This document shows, one piece after another, positions 38,825 through 47,304 of a stretch of 64,000 bases of DNA. The notes under the pieces were generated by a model. That model made no database searches. It had not been told where the DNA came from and saw only the letters and a program-made list of their open reading frames with translations. Source of the stretch: Leptospira ellinghausenii. Lineage in GTDB: Bacteria > Spirochaetota > Leptospiria > Leptospirales > Leptospiraceae. Positions within the stretch are counted from its first letter, which is position 1; each line of letters opens with the position of its first letter. Made by a program: the position numbers and the translations under genes. The stretch lies in the NCBI RefSeq assembly GCF_003114815.1, contig NZ_BFAZ01000009.1, forward strand, positions 62,001 through 126,000. Direction: 5' to 3'.

Positions 38825-40021
38825 ATGAAACAGTTTATCTTCCTCCTACTCTTTTTGGGAATCAGTTTCCAGGTTACAGACTACCAGTACCAAACTCGCA
38901 AATCGGAAAAAACCCTCCTCTCTGAATTATTAGGGGATTCCATCCATTTTGGATTTGGTTCCGAAAGACTTTGGTCAGCGACCAGTGCTGACAACTGGGG
39001 GTTTGTGAGACAATCTGCCACCTGGGCAAGAGGGAATTCTGGAATCATTGATAACTTAATTTTAGCATTAAAGAATGCTGGTTATTTTAATAACCCAAGT
39101 GCCTCCCGTACGGATGTGCTCAGTAATGTCAATTTAAGTGGGTTTGGATCTGCCACTCTTACAATCAAAATCAACACTCCAACAGCAAATATTGCCTCCA
39201 CTGCATATGCAGGGAATAAAACCTTTAACCATTTTCTAGAAATCAAAAAAACTGGAGCATCAACTCCTTCTTTACAACTATTTTTTGATGACCCAAACAC
39301 TACTTTGGGCAATGATGGAGCTCTCGTTTATTACCGGTTAGTTGATTTTGGGAATCCTCAGTTTGCCAATGTAGGTGATGTGATCACCGAAAGTTATACG
39401 GGAAATGATTCTATTTATGGAACCAAATTCCAAACCTATACATGGCGGAATGGCCCAGAAAACTCCTCGTGGATTAGCAAACACGGTCGAGTGGTGTTAA
39501 CAGAAGTAGATTCTGGAAGGCAACTTTGTTTTCGTTCTGTTGTGCGACTGAGTTTTACCAAATTAAAGGAAATCAATCCATCGAATACAACGGCACTCGA
39601 CCAATTAAAATCGGCATGTGGTGGCAGTGATCAAATTTATTATGTTTTAGCATATATGCAAAAATTTGATTCACCTTTCCAAACAACTGCAAAAGCGAGT
39701 TTCACAACCAATGCGTCACGTTATGAAACAATTTGTAACCTATCTTTTCCAGGTGCGAAATTATCTTATGGTATCTTTAATATCAATGGGTATGTAACTG
39801 ACCAATTGAATGCAGACCAAGTTCCTGCCGATTATCCAAGTCCAACTGTTGGTGGTTCCGATTTTATGTCTGTTGATGAAGCATTTAATCGAACGTATGT
39901 AGCAGCTGGAGCCAGTATTTCTGGCCAAGCAAGCTTGGGCGTTGTGAAACAATATGAAGAAACATCAAAAACATATCTAGATGCTTTTGATGGATCCGCT
40001 CAAAATCTAACTTTTAAATAA
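38825..40021 (+). CDS. secreted protein of unknown function
   Basis: This is a 398-residue protein with a signal-like N-terminus (FIFLLLFLGISFQV). The mature sequence is Ser/Thr/Asn-rich and beta-strand-like (GFGSATLTIKINTPTANIA), typical of surface-exposed or extracellular Leptospira proteins. There are cysteines near residues 231, 265 and 307, and no family is recognised. It follows the tiny lipoprotein gene with a three-base gap and closes the FecR-like group. GTG at 38822 is the alternative start. Confidence 0.7.
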   Translation: MKQFIFLLLFLGISFQVTDYQYQTRKSEKTLLSELLGDSIHFGFGSERLWSATSADNWGFVRQSATWARGNSGIIDNLILALKNAGYFNNPSASRTDVLSNVNLSGFGSATLTIKINTPTANIASTAYAGNKTFNHFLEIKKTGASTPSLQLFFDDPNTTLGNDGALVYYRLVDFGNPQFANVGDVITESYTGNDSIYGTKFQTYTWRNGPENSSWISKHGRVVLTEVDSGRQLCFRSVVRLSFTKLKEINPSNTTALDQLKSACGGSDQIYYVLAYMQKFDSPFQTTAKASFTTNASRYETICNLSFPGAKLSYGIFNINGYVTDQLNADQVPADYPSPTVGGSDFMSVDEAFNRTYVAAGASISGQASLGVVKQYEETSKTYLDAFDGSAQNLTFK

Positions 40022-40073
40022 GGAAATAAAGAACACTAAAACCAAGGAACGGAATCTTTGATTTTGTAGATTC

Positions 40074-40090
40074 CAATCCTATGGTAGGAT
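40074..40090. terminator. hairpin between convergent genes
   Basis: AATCCTA and TAGGATT are perfect 7-base arms around TGG in the 133-base space between two convergent genes. It may terminate either transcript, but no U-tract follows. The rest of the gap shows nothing recognisable. Confidence 0.35.
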
Positions 40091-40154
40091 TCTTGAAACA
40101 ATCAGTGGATTTTTACCAAGGGATAAAGTTCTTAAAACCTAAAATCAGTTTGTT

Positions 40155-41300
40155 TTAATTCGTTCTAAACATTGCATTCGAAAGGATCGAACCTGTGAGT
40201 GCAATGAGTTCCACACGGACATAAGGATCCGATTCCATCATTTGGTAGGTGGCAGAACTCGTATCAGGACTTACTTGTAAAATGTCTCCCTTTTGGCCAA
40301 TGAAACGAATTTCCAAATACCGTTCCTTCGAAGTCACCTGGATTTGGTTTTTATCATTCACTTGGATTTGTGGGACCATTGGATCAAGTGCACCTTGGAA
40401 GAATTTTTTCACACAATAAAAAGATCCTGTTTGTAATGCTTGTATAACAGAGGTTTGGTCTTTAACACCGTCATTTGTGACAATGTAACGTAAAAAACTC
40501 TCCCCTTTTCTTCCTCGTTGTCCACCTAATGTTTGGATCCAGTTTTTCCAAAATGGTTGGTCAAATTTTTGTATAACTGATTCTGGAAAATAATGCAAAT
40601 CGTCACTTGCCATACAATGAACATTTTTACCTGAACTGAGAAGAGTATCTAATATTTTTGCATCATCGCCAAACGGAGAGTATACTTCTACCGCTTGGAA
40701 TCCATCTAAAGCAGACATCTCTTCCTTGGAATACGAATCAAATAGTTTGGGATGTGGTAAGATTACATACCCACCTAACTTTTTCATACGATCCATTACC
40801 CAATTTAAGTTCTCTCTAGATGCATAGATTGGGAAATAATCATAAAATGCTTTTTGAATCCCAATTGCCAAAATATGACGTTTTTTCACATTCTGACCCC
40901 ATTCCATTCCTCGGATATAAGATGGATCTTCTGCATTCGAAACCTGTCCATAATCAGTGACTGCGATATTGGAAAAACCTTCCTTCGCATATTCAGTTTT
41001 GATTTCGTGAATCGTATGCCTTTCAGGAGTGAACCATACTTCATCTGAATGTGTGTGTAGGGAAATTTTTTCACCTTTATTTCCATTCCAATGGGAGTAT
41101 GGGTTTATGATCTTAGATCCAGAAAATGGTGAATCGGAATGTTCGGAAGATTTTCGAAGGAGTAGTACCACTGCAAGTTGGTAGAATACGAGAATCCCTA
41201 TCATTGCCATCGCAAATAATGTGTAACGGTACTTCCAAAGGGAAGGCCTTGTGACTTTCGCTTCTATGTCAAGGACAGGACCTGGGATGTGCAGTAACAT
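40155..41300 (-). CDS. membrane-anchored PHP-like phosphoesterase
   Basis: This is a 381-residue protein with one membrane helix at residues 28-50 and a large outside domain. PHP-domain metal motifs are present: SLHTHSDE near 80, TDYGQ near 115, ILPHPKLF near 179 and ASDDLHYF near 232. PHP domains hydrolyse phosphoesters with a metal cluster, and here the predicted topology puts the domain in the periplasm. The C-terminal part after residue 300 is a beta-domain seen in other PHP proteins. The substrate is unknown. It is divergent from the GT39-type gene. Confidence 0.8.
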   Translation of the reverse strand: MLLHIPGPVLDIEAKVTRPSLWKYRYTLFAMAMIGILVFYQLAVVLLLRKSSEHSDSPFSGSKIINPYSHWNGNKGEKISLHTHSDEVWFTPERHTIHEIKTEYAKEGFSNIAVTDYGQVSNAEDPSYIRGMEWGQNVKKRHILAIGIQKAFYDYFPIYASRENLNWVMDRMKKLGGYVILPHPKLFDSYSKEEMSALDGFQAVEVYSPFGDDAKILDTLLSSGKNVHCMASDDLHYFPESVIQKFDQPFWKNWIQTLGGQRGRKGESFLRYIVTNDGVKDQTSVIQALQTGSFYCVKKFFQGALDPMVPQIQVNDKNQIQVTSKERYLEIRFIGQKGDILQVSPDTSSATYQMMESDPYVRVELIALTGSILSNAMFRTN

Positions 41301-41355
41301 AAAAAAAGTCTACAAAATCTATTTTCCAATTTGATTCCAGTTATGTTACAAAATG

Positions 41356-41372
41356 GATACAAAGACTGTATC
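41356..41372. promoter_or_regulatory. inverted repeat in a divergent promoter region
   Basis: GATACA and TGTATC form perfect 6-base arms around AAGAC, midway in the 118-base gap between the PHP-like and GT39-type genes. TTGACA follows at 41384-41389 but has no good -10. An operator is possible; the arms are short, so this is tentative. Confidence 0.35.
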
Positions 41373-41418
41373 TGAAATTTGGTTTTGACAAGGGTGAGAG
41401 GGTTTTCCTTCTGGGAAT

Positions 41419-42882
41419 GTGCAATTTTTCACACCAAAACGAACATTTTTCCTCTTATTTTTAGCCCTCTCCGTGTATTTGTTCTGGGGGAATTGTTCCC
41501 CTCTGATTGACCAAGATGAAGCAGCCTATGCAGGTTTTGCGAGTACCATGGCGGAAACTGGAGATTATCTCAACATGGAGTTCCCCTATTCAGAACCTCA
41601 CAGAAAACCACCTCTTCATTTTTGGATCACATCCTTTTTCTTCCAAACATTTGGGACGAGTGAGTTTGTTCTAAGGTTGTTTCCCACAATTTGTATTCTA
41701 GGAACCGCTGCTCTAACATACCATTTAGCATATGTTATGTTTAATAGTAGAACAGCTTTATATGCATTTAGTATTCTAAGTTTTTCGCTTTATTTTCCAC
41801 TCAACGGAAAAATCGCACTTGTAGATTCCTTATTGGTTTTGTTTGGAATGTTGGGATTTGTAAACCTTCATCATTTTATTAGGACAACAAAATGGATCTA
41901 CGCTTTCCTATTCTGGTGTTCTGTGAGTATCGGTGTTCTCATCAAAGGACCACCTATCCTAATCTTTTTAGGGGGGACTTGTTTTCTTTTACTCTTTTTT
42001 GCTAAAACAAGACCCATCATTTGGAAACTCCATCCCTGGTTCGGATTACCCATGGCCTTGGTTCCCATTTTACTTTGGGGGTATTTCTCATGGCAAAAAG
42101 ATGGAGGGGTTCTCATACGATGGATGGTCGATTGGTACATCTTACGTAGGGTCACAAATCCAGTCTTTGGACAATCTGGACCACCTGGCACCTATTTGGT
42201 GTTATTTGTGATAACACTTTTCCCATGGACAAGGGTTTATCTTTCTTTTTTAAAAGAAATGTTTTGGCGATTTGTGTCTCATTTGAACGCAAAGGAAATC
42301 AAAGATTCTATTTTTTCTTCCTTTCGAAATGGGATCCTTTTACCACTCTCTCCTCGCTCTTTTTTAATGATTGGTCTAGTGTTCTCTTGGATCTTTTATG
42401 AGTTTCTATCGAGTAAACTCCCTTCCTATCCTCTGTCTGCTTATCCAATCCTTTCCATCTTACTTGCTGAACAATTATCAAAAAAACACAATCAGATTTA
42501 TTTATACAGATTGTATTTAACAACTTCGATTCTGATGATCCTTTTTATTGGATTATTTGTGTTACCAAAATTCCATAATATGAGAACAGAAACAAAAGTA
42601 TTAGCTGAAACAATCAAAAATCGAATCGAAACAAATGAAACCTTATATTCGTATGGTGGACTTGGAATCCCCAGTTTTGCCTTTTATTTTCATAGACCCA
42701 TAAAGGAAATTGATTGGAATGAACTAACGAATGTAAGTGGAACCATCCTTATGACCGAATCAGATCGAATTCTTTTTGATTCCATGGGATTCAAAATGAA
42801 ACAAGTGGGAGAACCCATCTCCATTTATGCGTATGATCGGAACAAAACCTTAAAACTAGTACTTGTGAAAAAAGAACCTTAG
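41419..42882 (+). CDS. ArnT/PMT-like (GT39 type) membrane glycosyltransferase
   Basis: This is a 487-residue protein with about eleven membrane helices. The first periplasmic loop carries DQDEAAYAGFASTMAETGDY and EPHRKPPLHFW, the acidic and Pro-rich signature of polyisoprenyl-phosphate-dependent transferases such as ArnT. These enzymes move a sugar from a lipid carrier onto lipid A or protein in the periplasm. It ends with a small soluble domain. It starts with GTG and converges on the DCC gene with a four-base overlap of stops. Confidence 0.85.
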   Translation: MQFFTPKRTFFLLFLALSVYLFWGNCSPLIDQDEAAYAGFASTMAETGDYLNMEFPYSEPHRKPPLHFWITSFFFQTFGTSEFVLRLFPTICILGTAALTYHLAYVMFNSRTALYAFSILSFSLYFPLNGKIALVDSLLVLFGMLGFVNLHHFIRTTKWIYAFLFWCSVSIGVLIKGPPILIFLGGTCFLLLFFAKTRPIIWKLHPWFGLPMALVPILLWGYFSWQKDGGVLIRWMVDWYILRRVTNPVFGQSGPPGTYLVLFVITLFPWTRVYLSFLKEMFWRFVSHLNAKEIKDSIFSSFRNGILLPLSPRSFLMIGLVFSWIFYEFLSSKLPSYPLSAYPILSILLAEQLSKKHNQIYLYRLYLTTSILMILFIGLFVLPKFHNMRTETKVLAETIKNRIETNETLYSYGGLGIPSFAFYFHRPIKEIDWNELTNVSGTILMTESDRILFDSMGFKMKQVGEPISIYAYDRNKTLKLVLVKKEP

Positions 42883-43277
42883 TCTAAAAACCTTTGTTTC
42901 AATTCTGGTTTTGGTACCATACATGTTTCTGCTTTGCCAAACCACTGGTACCGGTGTTTGGCGATCAAACGATACAACAAATTGCGGAGTGATCTTGGCA
43001 CCATCCAAAAGAAAACTCCCAATCGCCATGGCAAAGTTAATTCTTTTGTGATACCAAGGATGGCATCTGATTCTTGGTACAATGTACCTTCTTTCCAATA
43101 CAAAATGCTATCAGGGAGAGAATTTCTCACAGGTTCGGGAATGAGTTCTAGAAAAGTTTTGGACCCAATTGCAGAAAAGGAGAGAGATTCTGTTTTGTTG
43201 TGTTTTAATAAAAATTGAACCGAACCCATACAAAGATGGCACACTCCATCAAAGAAAACAATTTTCCTTTTTTCCAC
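42879..43277 (-). CDS. DCC family (DUF393) thiol-disulfide oxidoreductase-like protein
   Basis: This is a 132-residue protein with FFDGVCHLC near the N-terminus (Cys13, Cys16), the signature of the DCC/DUF393 family. The rest (LPDSILYWKEGTLYQESDAI, LGVFFWMVP, NLLYRLIAKHRYQWFG) fits the whole family length. Members are thought to be thioredoxin-like redox proteins but physiological partners are unknown. No signal peptide is seen. It is divergent from the M3 peptidase gene. Confidence 0.88.
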   Translation of the reverse strand: MEKRKIVFFDGVCHLCMGSVQFLLKHNKTESLSFSAIGSKTFLELIPEPVRNSLPDSILYWKEGTLYQESDAILGITKELTLPWRLGVFFWMVPRSLRNLLYRLIAKHRYQWFGKAETCMVPKPELKQRFLD

Positions 43278-43350
43278 TAGCAGACTTTCCCCTTAACTCC
43301 AAATTGGTTGATAAGCATTCGAAATCGAGTCTAATTCCTAAGAGGTGCAG

Positions 43351-45297
43351 ATGTTTCCAGAATTTCATTCCGACAATTTATTACAAAAAGAATCGACCAT
43401 TTTAAAGAAAATGGAGTCGAACAAAGAATTCATCCAATCTCTTCTCAAAAAAAGTCCCATCTCGTTTCAAAATTTTTTGAAACCATACCAAAGGATACAA
43501 ACAGAACTTGGAGATTTGGTTACAGAAGTATCTCACATCAACTCCGTAAAAAATAATGATGAAAGCCAAACAATCTACAGTCGATTGTTGCCTAAACTAA
43601 GTGAATATTTTACAGACTTAGGACAAAATGAAGAAATTTATGCGGCTCTACTCAATATCCAGAAGAATGATCAATCTCTCAACGAAGAACAATCAAAAGT
43701 TTTAGAAAATGAAATTCGAGATTTCCAATTGTCAGGAGTTGGACTCAATCCAAGTACAAAGGAAGAACTGAAAAATATCCGCATCCAATTATCAGACCTT
43801 ACCAATCAATTTTCTCAAAATGTACTTAACGCAACGAATGCCTTTGCTCTTTTTTTGAATGAGGAAGATGTAAAAGGAATTCCGGAAAGTGACAAAGTTT
43901 CAGCCAAACAAGAAGACGGAACTTACAAATTCACACTTCATTTTCCATCTTACATTGCTTATATGACTTATGGCGAAAACAGAAAAATCAGAAAAGAACT
44001 TTATGACGCATATTGCACAAGGGCTCCGGAAAATGGTGCACTCATAGAAAAAATTTTAAACCTTAGAGACAAAGAAGCAAAACTTCTTGGTTTTGAAACC
44101 TATGCACATTTGAGTTTGGCAACAAAGGTTGCCAATACTCCAGAAGAAGTGATAACATTTCTCGACCACTTAGCGGAAAAAGCAAAACCCATTGCGGAAA
44201 AGGAATATGCCGAGATCAAAACTTTCGCAAAAAAAATGGGAGAAACTCAAATTGAACCTTGGGATCTCACATACTATGCTGAAAAATTGAAAAAAGAATC
44301 CTTTTCATACGACGAAGAAATTTATAGACCATTTTTGGAAAAAGAAACCGTCATCCAAGGTACCTTCCAATTTTTGGAACAACTACTTGGAGTTAGGTTC
44401 CAAGAAGTAAAAACGAATGTATGGGAACCATCTGTCCTTTGTTATGACTTAGTTGTGGAAGGGGAAACTCGTTCCAGGTTATATTTAGACTTGGAAGTGA
44501 GAAGTGAAAAAAAAGGTGGGGCATGGATGCACAACTGGAAACCACATTTCCAAGACGAATCTGGCAAAACAGAACTTCCCATTGCCTTTGTAGTTGCAAG
44601 TTTTCCAAAAGCCACAGCTACACAACCTAGTTTACTCAGACCGAGTGATGTTGTTACATTGTTTCATGAATTAGGCCATGCCCTGCATCATCTACTCTCA
44701 AAAGTGAATGAAGCATTTGTGAGCGGAGTGAATGGTGTGGAATGGGATGCGGTAGAGTTTCCATCTCAATTTCTTGAAAACTTTGTATATGAGCCAAAGG
44801 TTTTACAACTTTTTGCGAAACATTACCAAACAAAAGAACCGATTCCCAACTCTTATATAGAGACAATGGTAAAAGCAAAAAATTTTATGTCGGCTATGGG
44901 AGTTGTGAGACAAATCGAATTTGCAAAATTTGATATGTTGGTACATAAAGAAAAACCAACTGAGGCCAAAGTACAAGAAATTTTAAACCAAGTTAGAAAG
45001 GAAATTGCTGTTCTAGTTCCTCCTTCCTATAATAAATTCCAAAACTCGTTCACTCATATCTTTGCTGGTGGTTATGCTGCTGGTTATTATTCCTATAAAT
45101 GGGCGGAACTTTTGTCAGCCAATGCATTTTATTCATTTGTAGATAAAGGTGTGTTTGATTTGGAACACGCTTCCCATTTCAGAAAAACTGTTTTGGAAAA
45201 AGGTGGTTCAGCAAATGCCATGAATCTTTTCCGTGATTTTTATGGAAAAGATCCAGACATCCAAGCATTACTTCGATTGAACGGAATTGCTGCTTAA
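43351..45297 (+). CDS. M3 family oligopeptidase
   Basis: This is a 648-residue cytoplasmic zinc metallopeptidase of the thimet/oligopeptidase A type. It has HELGHALHH with zinc ligands His439 and His443 and catalytic Glu440, and the downstream EFPSQFLENF segment supplying the third ligand. It would clear short peptides, including signal-peptide remnants. I chose ATG at 43351 because AGAGG precedes it. A GTG two codons earlier is possible. Its 3' end overlaps the convergent SCO1-like gene by 30 bases, an unusually long tail-to-tail overlap for this window. Confidence 0.93.
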   Translation: MFPEFHSDNLLQKESTILKKMESNKEFIQSLLKKSPISFQNFLKPYQRIQTELGDLVTEVSHINSVKNNDESQTIYSRLLPKLSEYFTDLGQNEEIYAALLNIQKNDQSLNEEQSKVLENEIRDFQLSGVGLNPSTKEELKNIRIQLSDLTNQFSQNVLNATNAFALFLNEEDVKGIPESDKVSAKQEDGTYKFTLHFPSYIAYMTYGENRKIRKELYDAYCTRAPENGALIEKILNLRDKEAKLLGFETYAHLSLATKVANTPEEVITFLDHLAEKAKPIAEKEYAEIKTFAKKMGETQIEPWDLTYYAEKLKKESFSYDEEIYRPFLEKETVIQGTFQFLEQLLGVRFQEVKTNVWEPSVLCYDLVVEGETRSRLYLDLEVRSEKKGGAWMHNWKPHFQDESGKTELPIAFVVASFPKATATQPSLLRPSDVVTLFHELGHALHHLLSKVNEAFVSGVNGVEWDAVEFPSQFLENFVYEPKVLQLFAKHYQTKEPIPNSYIETMVKAKNFMSAMGVVRQIEFAKFDMLVHKEKPTEAKVQEILNQVRKEIAVLVPPSYNKFQNSFTHIFAGGYAAGYYSYKWAELLSANAFYSFVDKGVFDLEHASHFRKTVLEKGGSANAMNLFRDFYGKDPDIQALLRLNGIAA

Positions 45298-45843
45298 AGC
45301 CAAAATAGTTTTGGATATTACCTCTTTCCCATCGGTTGACTTGATGAGTTTTCGAGTTTTCCTTTGGGAATCTAAAACATAAAGATACGTCGAATGATCA
45401 AAAGCCAATCCATCTTTTGTTTTTTCCACATAAGCCGCATATTGTTTTAACAATCGATTGGTTGTGCTCTGATCAAAACTATACCCAATTGAATTTGGAA
45501 TATAAAACTGAACATACTTAGTGGCGGTTTCTGTAGAATCTCTTTCTGGATCAATTGAAACAAATACAACACGGAAATTTTTCTTTTCCAGTTCAGAAAA
45601 ATGATCAGTCGCAGATTTGATTTTTGCCAGAGTATTCGGACAAAAATCAGGACAGTATGTATAACCAAAAAAAACTAATAAAACAGGTTCTTGGAAATTT
45701 TTAAAATTCACTTTTGTTCCCGTTTTGTCCATGGCCTCTATGTTTCCACCTATGGGAAGTTCTGTGAGCTCAATTGCCGACCCACAATAGAGAATATTAA
45801 AAAAAAGGAATATAGTAAAACTAAGAGTTAAAATATTTTTCAT
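45268..45843 (-). CDS. SCO1/SenC family copper chaperone
   Basis: This is a 191-residue lipoprotein-like protein with an N-terminal hydrophobic stretch ending LYC (Cys20). The thioredoxin fold carries YTYCPDFCP (Cys64, Cys68) and DHSTYLYVLD with the copper-ligand His. SCO proteins insert copper into the CuA site of cytochrome c oxidase in the periplasm. Its start overlaps the PCuAC gene stop by four bases, matching the usual pairing of these two copper chaperones. Confidence 0.92.
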   Translation of the reverse strand: MKNILTLSFTIFLFFNILYCGSAIELTELPIGGNIEAMDKTGTKVNFKNFQEPVLLVFFGYTYCPDFCPNTLAKIKSATDHFSELEKKNFRVVFVSIDPERDSTETATKYVQFYIPNSIGYSFDQSTTNRLLKQYAAYVEKTKDGLAFDHSTYLYVLDSQRKTRKLIKSTDGKEVISKTILALSSNSVQSK

Positions 45844-46274
45844 AACGATTTTTTCTCCACAATGTGTTTTTTAACCAAACCATTTGAAAAATGAATTTGA
45901 ATCAAAAGCTCCCCACTTGAATTTTCTTTCTCATATAACATAAGATGTGTGCCATTTCGTGTAAGTTCAATTGATTCATTTGGTTTCATGAAGATCGGAT
46001 AGTCTAGTTTTCTCATCCTCATGATCCCTTCATTCTCCATTGACATCGTATGGAATTCAACAGTTTTGTATTGGTTACTAGAAACAGAAAGGATTGAAAT
46101 TTCAGAATCAGTTGGATTTTGGATGGTACCATAAACAGCCGTTGTTTTTGCTACATCAGGCACAATGGGAGTCCAGAAAGAATGTTCTCCATTCGTTTTG
46201 TGACAGAAAATGAACAAATTGACTTGAATTAGAAACAGAATTCCTAAATTTGTAGTATTTACCTTTCGTAACAA
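45840..46274 (-). CDS. PCuAC-type periplasmic copper chaperone
   Basis: This is a 145-residue copper chaperone. The metal motif is visible as EFHTM (His75, Met77), IMRM (Met85, Met87) and THLM (His110, Met112), close to the H-x-M...H-x-M pattern of the family. It hands copper(I) to the SCO1 partner encoded next. I chose a TTG start at 46274 because GAGG lies five bases upstream and it avoids overlap with the divergent hydrolase. A longer frame to 46349 adds an awkward N-terminus. LFIFC may be a relaxed lipobox. Confidence 0.75.
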   Translation of the reverse strand: MLRKVNTTNLGILFLIQVNLFIFCHKTNGEHSFWTPIVPDVAKTTAVYGTIQNPTDSEISILSVSSNQYKTVEFHTMSMENEGIMRMRKLDYPIFMKPNESIELTRNGTHLMLYEKENSSGELLIQIHFSNGLVKKHIVEKKSL

Positions 46275-46284
46275 GAGAACCTCG

Positions 46285-47304
46285 ATGAGATTAATAATCA
46301 AATGGGTGACCGCAATCACTCTCATTCTTTCTTCCTTTCTAGTATCCACTTACAATTGGTCTACTGGTGAATACAATTATGATTCCACTCGAAAATTCGA
46401 AAATTTCGAAAGCTTTTACCAAAACGAACTCGAGATCAGTAAAAAAGAAAATACAAAACCCAATAATGAAGAATATCTAATCCGAGTTTCAGAAGAACCT
46501 ACACCCATAACAATTTTATACCTACATGGATTTGGTGCAAGCCGAGGTGAAGGGGAAGAAGTCACAAACAAACTCAGTGAATACTTTGGTGCCAATACTT
46601 ATTACGTACGCCTGCCTGGTCATGGAACCAATATTGAAGACCACCTCCATACTCCATTCCAAAAATACTTACAAGACGCAGAAGATAGTTTGATTTATTC
46701 AAAAGAATTAGGTCACAAAACGGTCGTTATTGGAACAAGTATGGGTGGAAATATTGCAACTTACTTGGCTGCAAAACACCCAGACTTAGTAGATAGTTTG
46801 ATCCTTGCGTCTCCTTTTTATGATTTTGATGATCCCACTGCTCACATCTTTCGATTTTATTGGGGAAAATCTTTCATCGATGCTATCAAAGGAGAAATTC
46901 GAATTTCAAAAACTGATCCAAAAGATGAATCCGCTAAGTATTGGTATTTGGACCAATATTATGGTGCCATCCAAAACATTCTGGATCTAAAACGATTTAT
47001 GGATAAAGAAAATCCTTACCCGAAGGTTAGCACACCTACTCTTTTAATGTATTATTATAAATCCGAAAGGGAACATGATTTTGTTGCTTCCATAAAAGCA
47101 ATGTTAGATGTATTCGACAAAATCCAAAAAGGACCTAATGCCAATCCTAAAAACCGATTATTAAAAATCGAGGATGGGGCTCATGTCTTACTTTCTAAAT
47201 ATGTAAAATCCGATAAAACACTGATTGAAAAGGAAATGATCCAATTCATCAAAGACACAACAGGAGCCGAAGAAGTTAAAAAATCAAAGAAATCCAAAAG
47301 ATAA
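46285..47304 (+). CDS. alpha/beta hydrolase, probably exported or membrane-anchored
   Basis: This is a 339-residue alpha/beta-hydrolase. The N-terminal hydrophobic stretch (ITLILSSFLVSTY) is a signal anchor. LYLHGFGASRGEG is the oxyanion loop, GTSMGGN contains nucleophile Ser152, and DGAHVLLS holds the catalytic His. It resembles carboxylesterases and monoacylglycerol lipases, but the substrate is not evident. A Lys-rich tail ends the protein. Its end overlaps the convergent kinase-like gene by 21 bases. Confidence 0.85.
   Translation: MRLIIKWVTAITLILSSFLVSTYNWSTGEYNYDSTRKFENFESFYQNELEISKKENTKPNNEEYLIRVSEEPTPITILYLHGFGASRGEGEEVTNKLSEYFGANTYYVRLPGHGTNIEDHLHTPFQKYLQDAEDSLIYSKELGHKTVVIGTSMGGNIATYLAAKHPDLVDSLILASPFYDFDDPTAHIFRFYWGKSFIDAIKGEIRISKTDPKDESAKYWYLDQYYGAIQNILDLKRFMDKENPYPKVSTPTLLMYYYKSEREHDFVASIKAMLDVFDKIQKGPNANPKNRLLKIEDGAHVLLSKYVKSDKTLIEKEMIQFIKDTTGAEEVKKSKKSKR

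Noticed and set aside
46275..46349. Upstream start of the PCuAC gene
   Set aside because: It overlaps the divergent hydrolase start and lacks a signal peptide in the right place.
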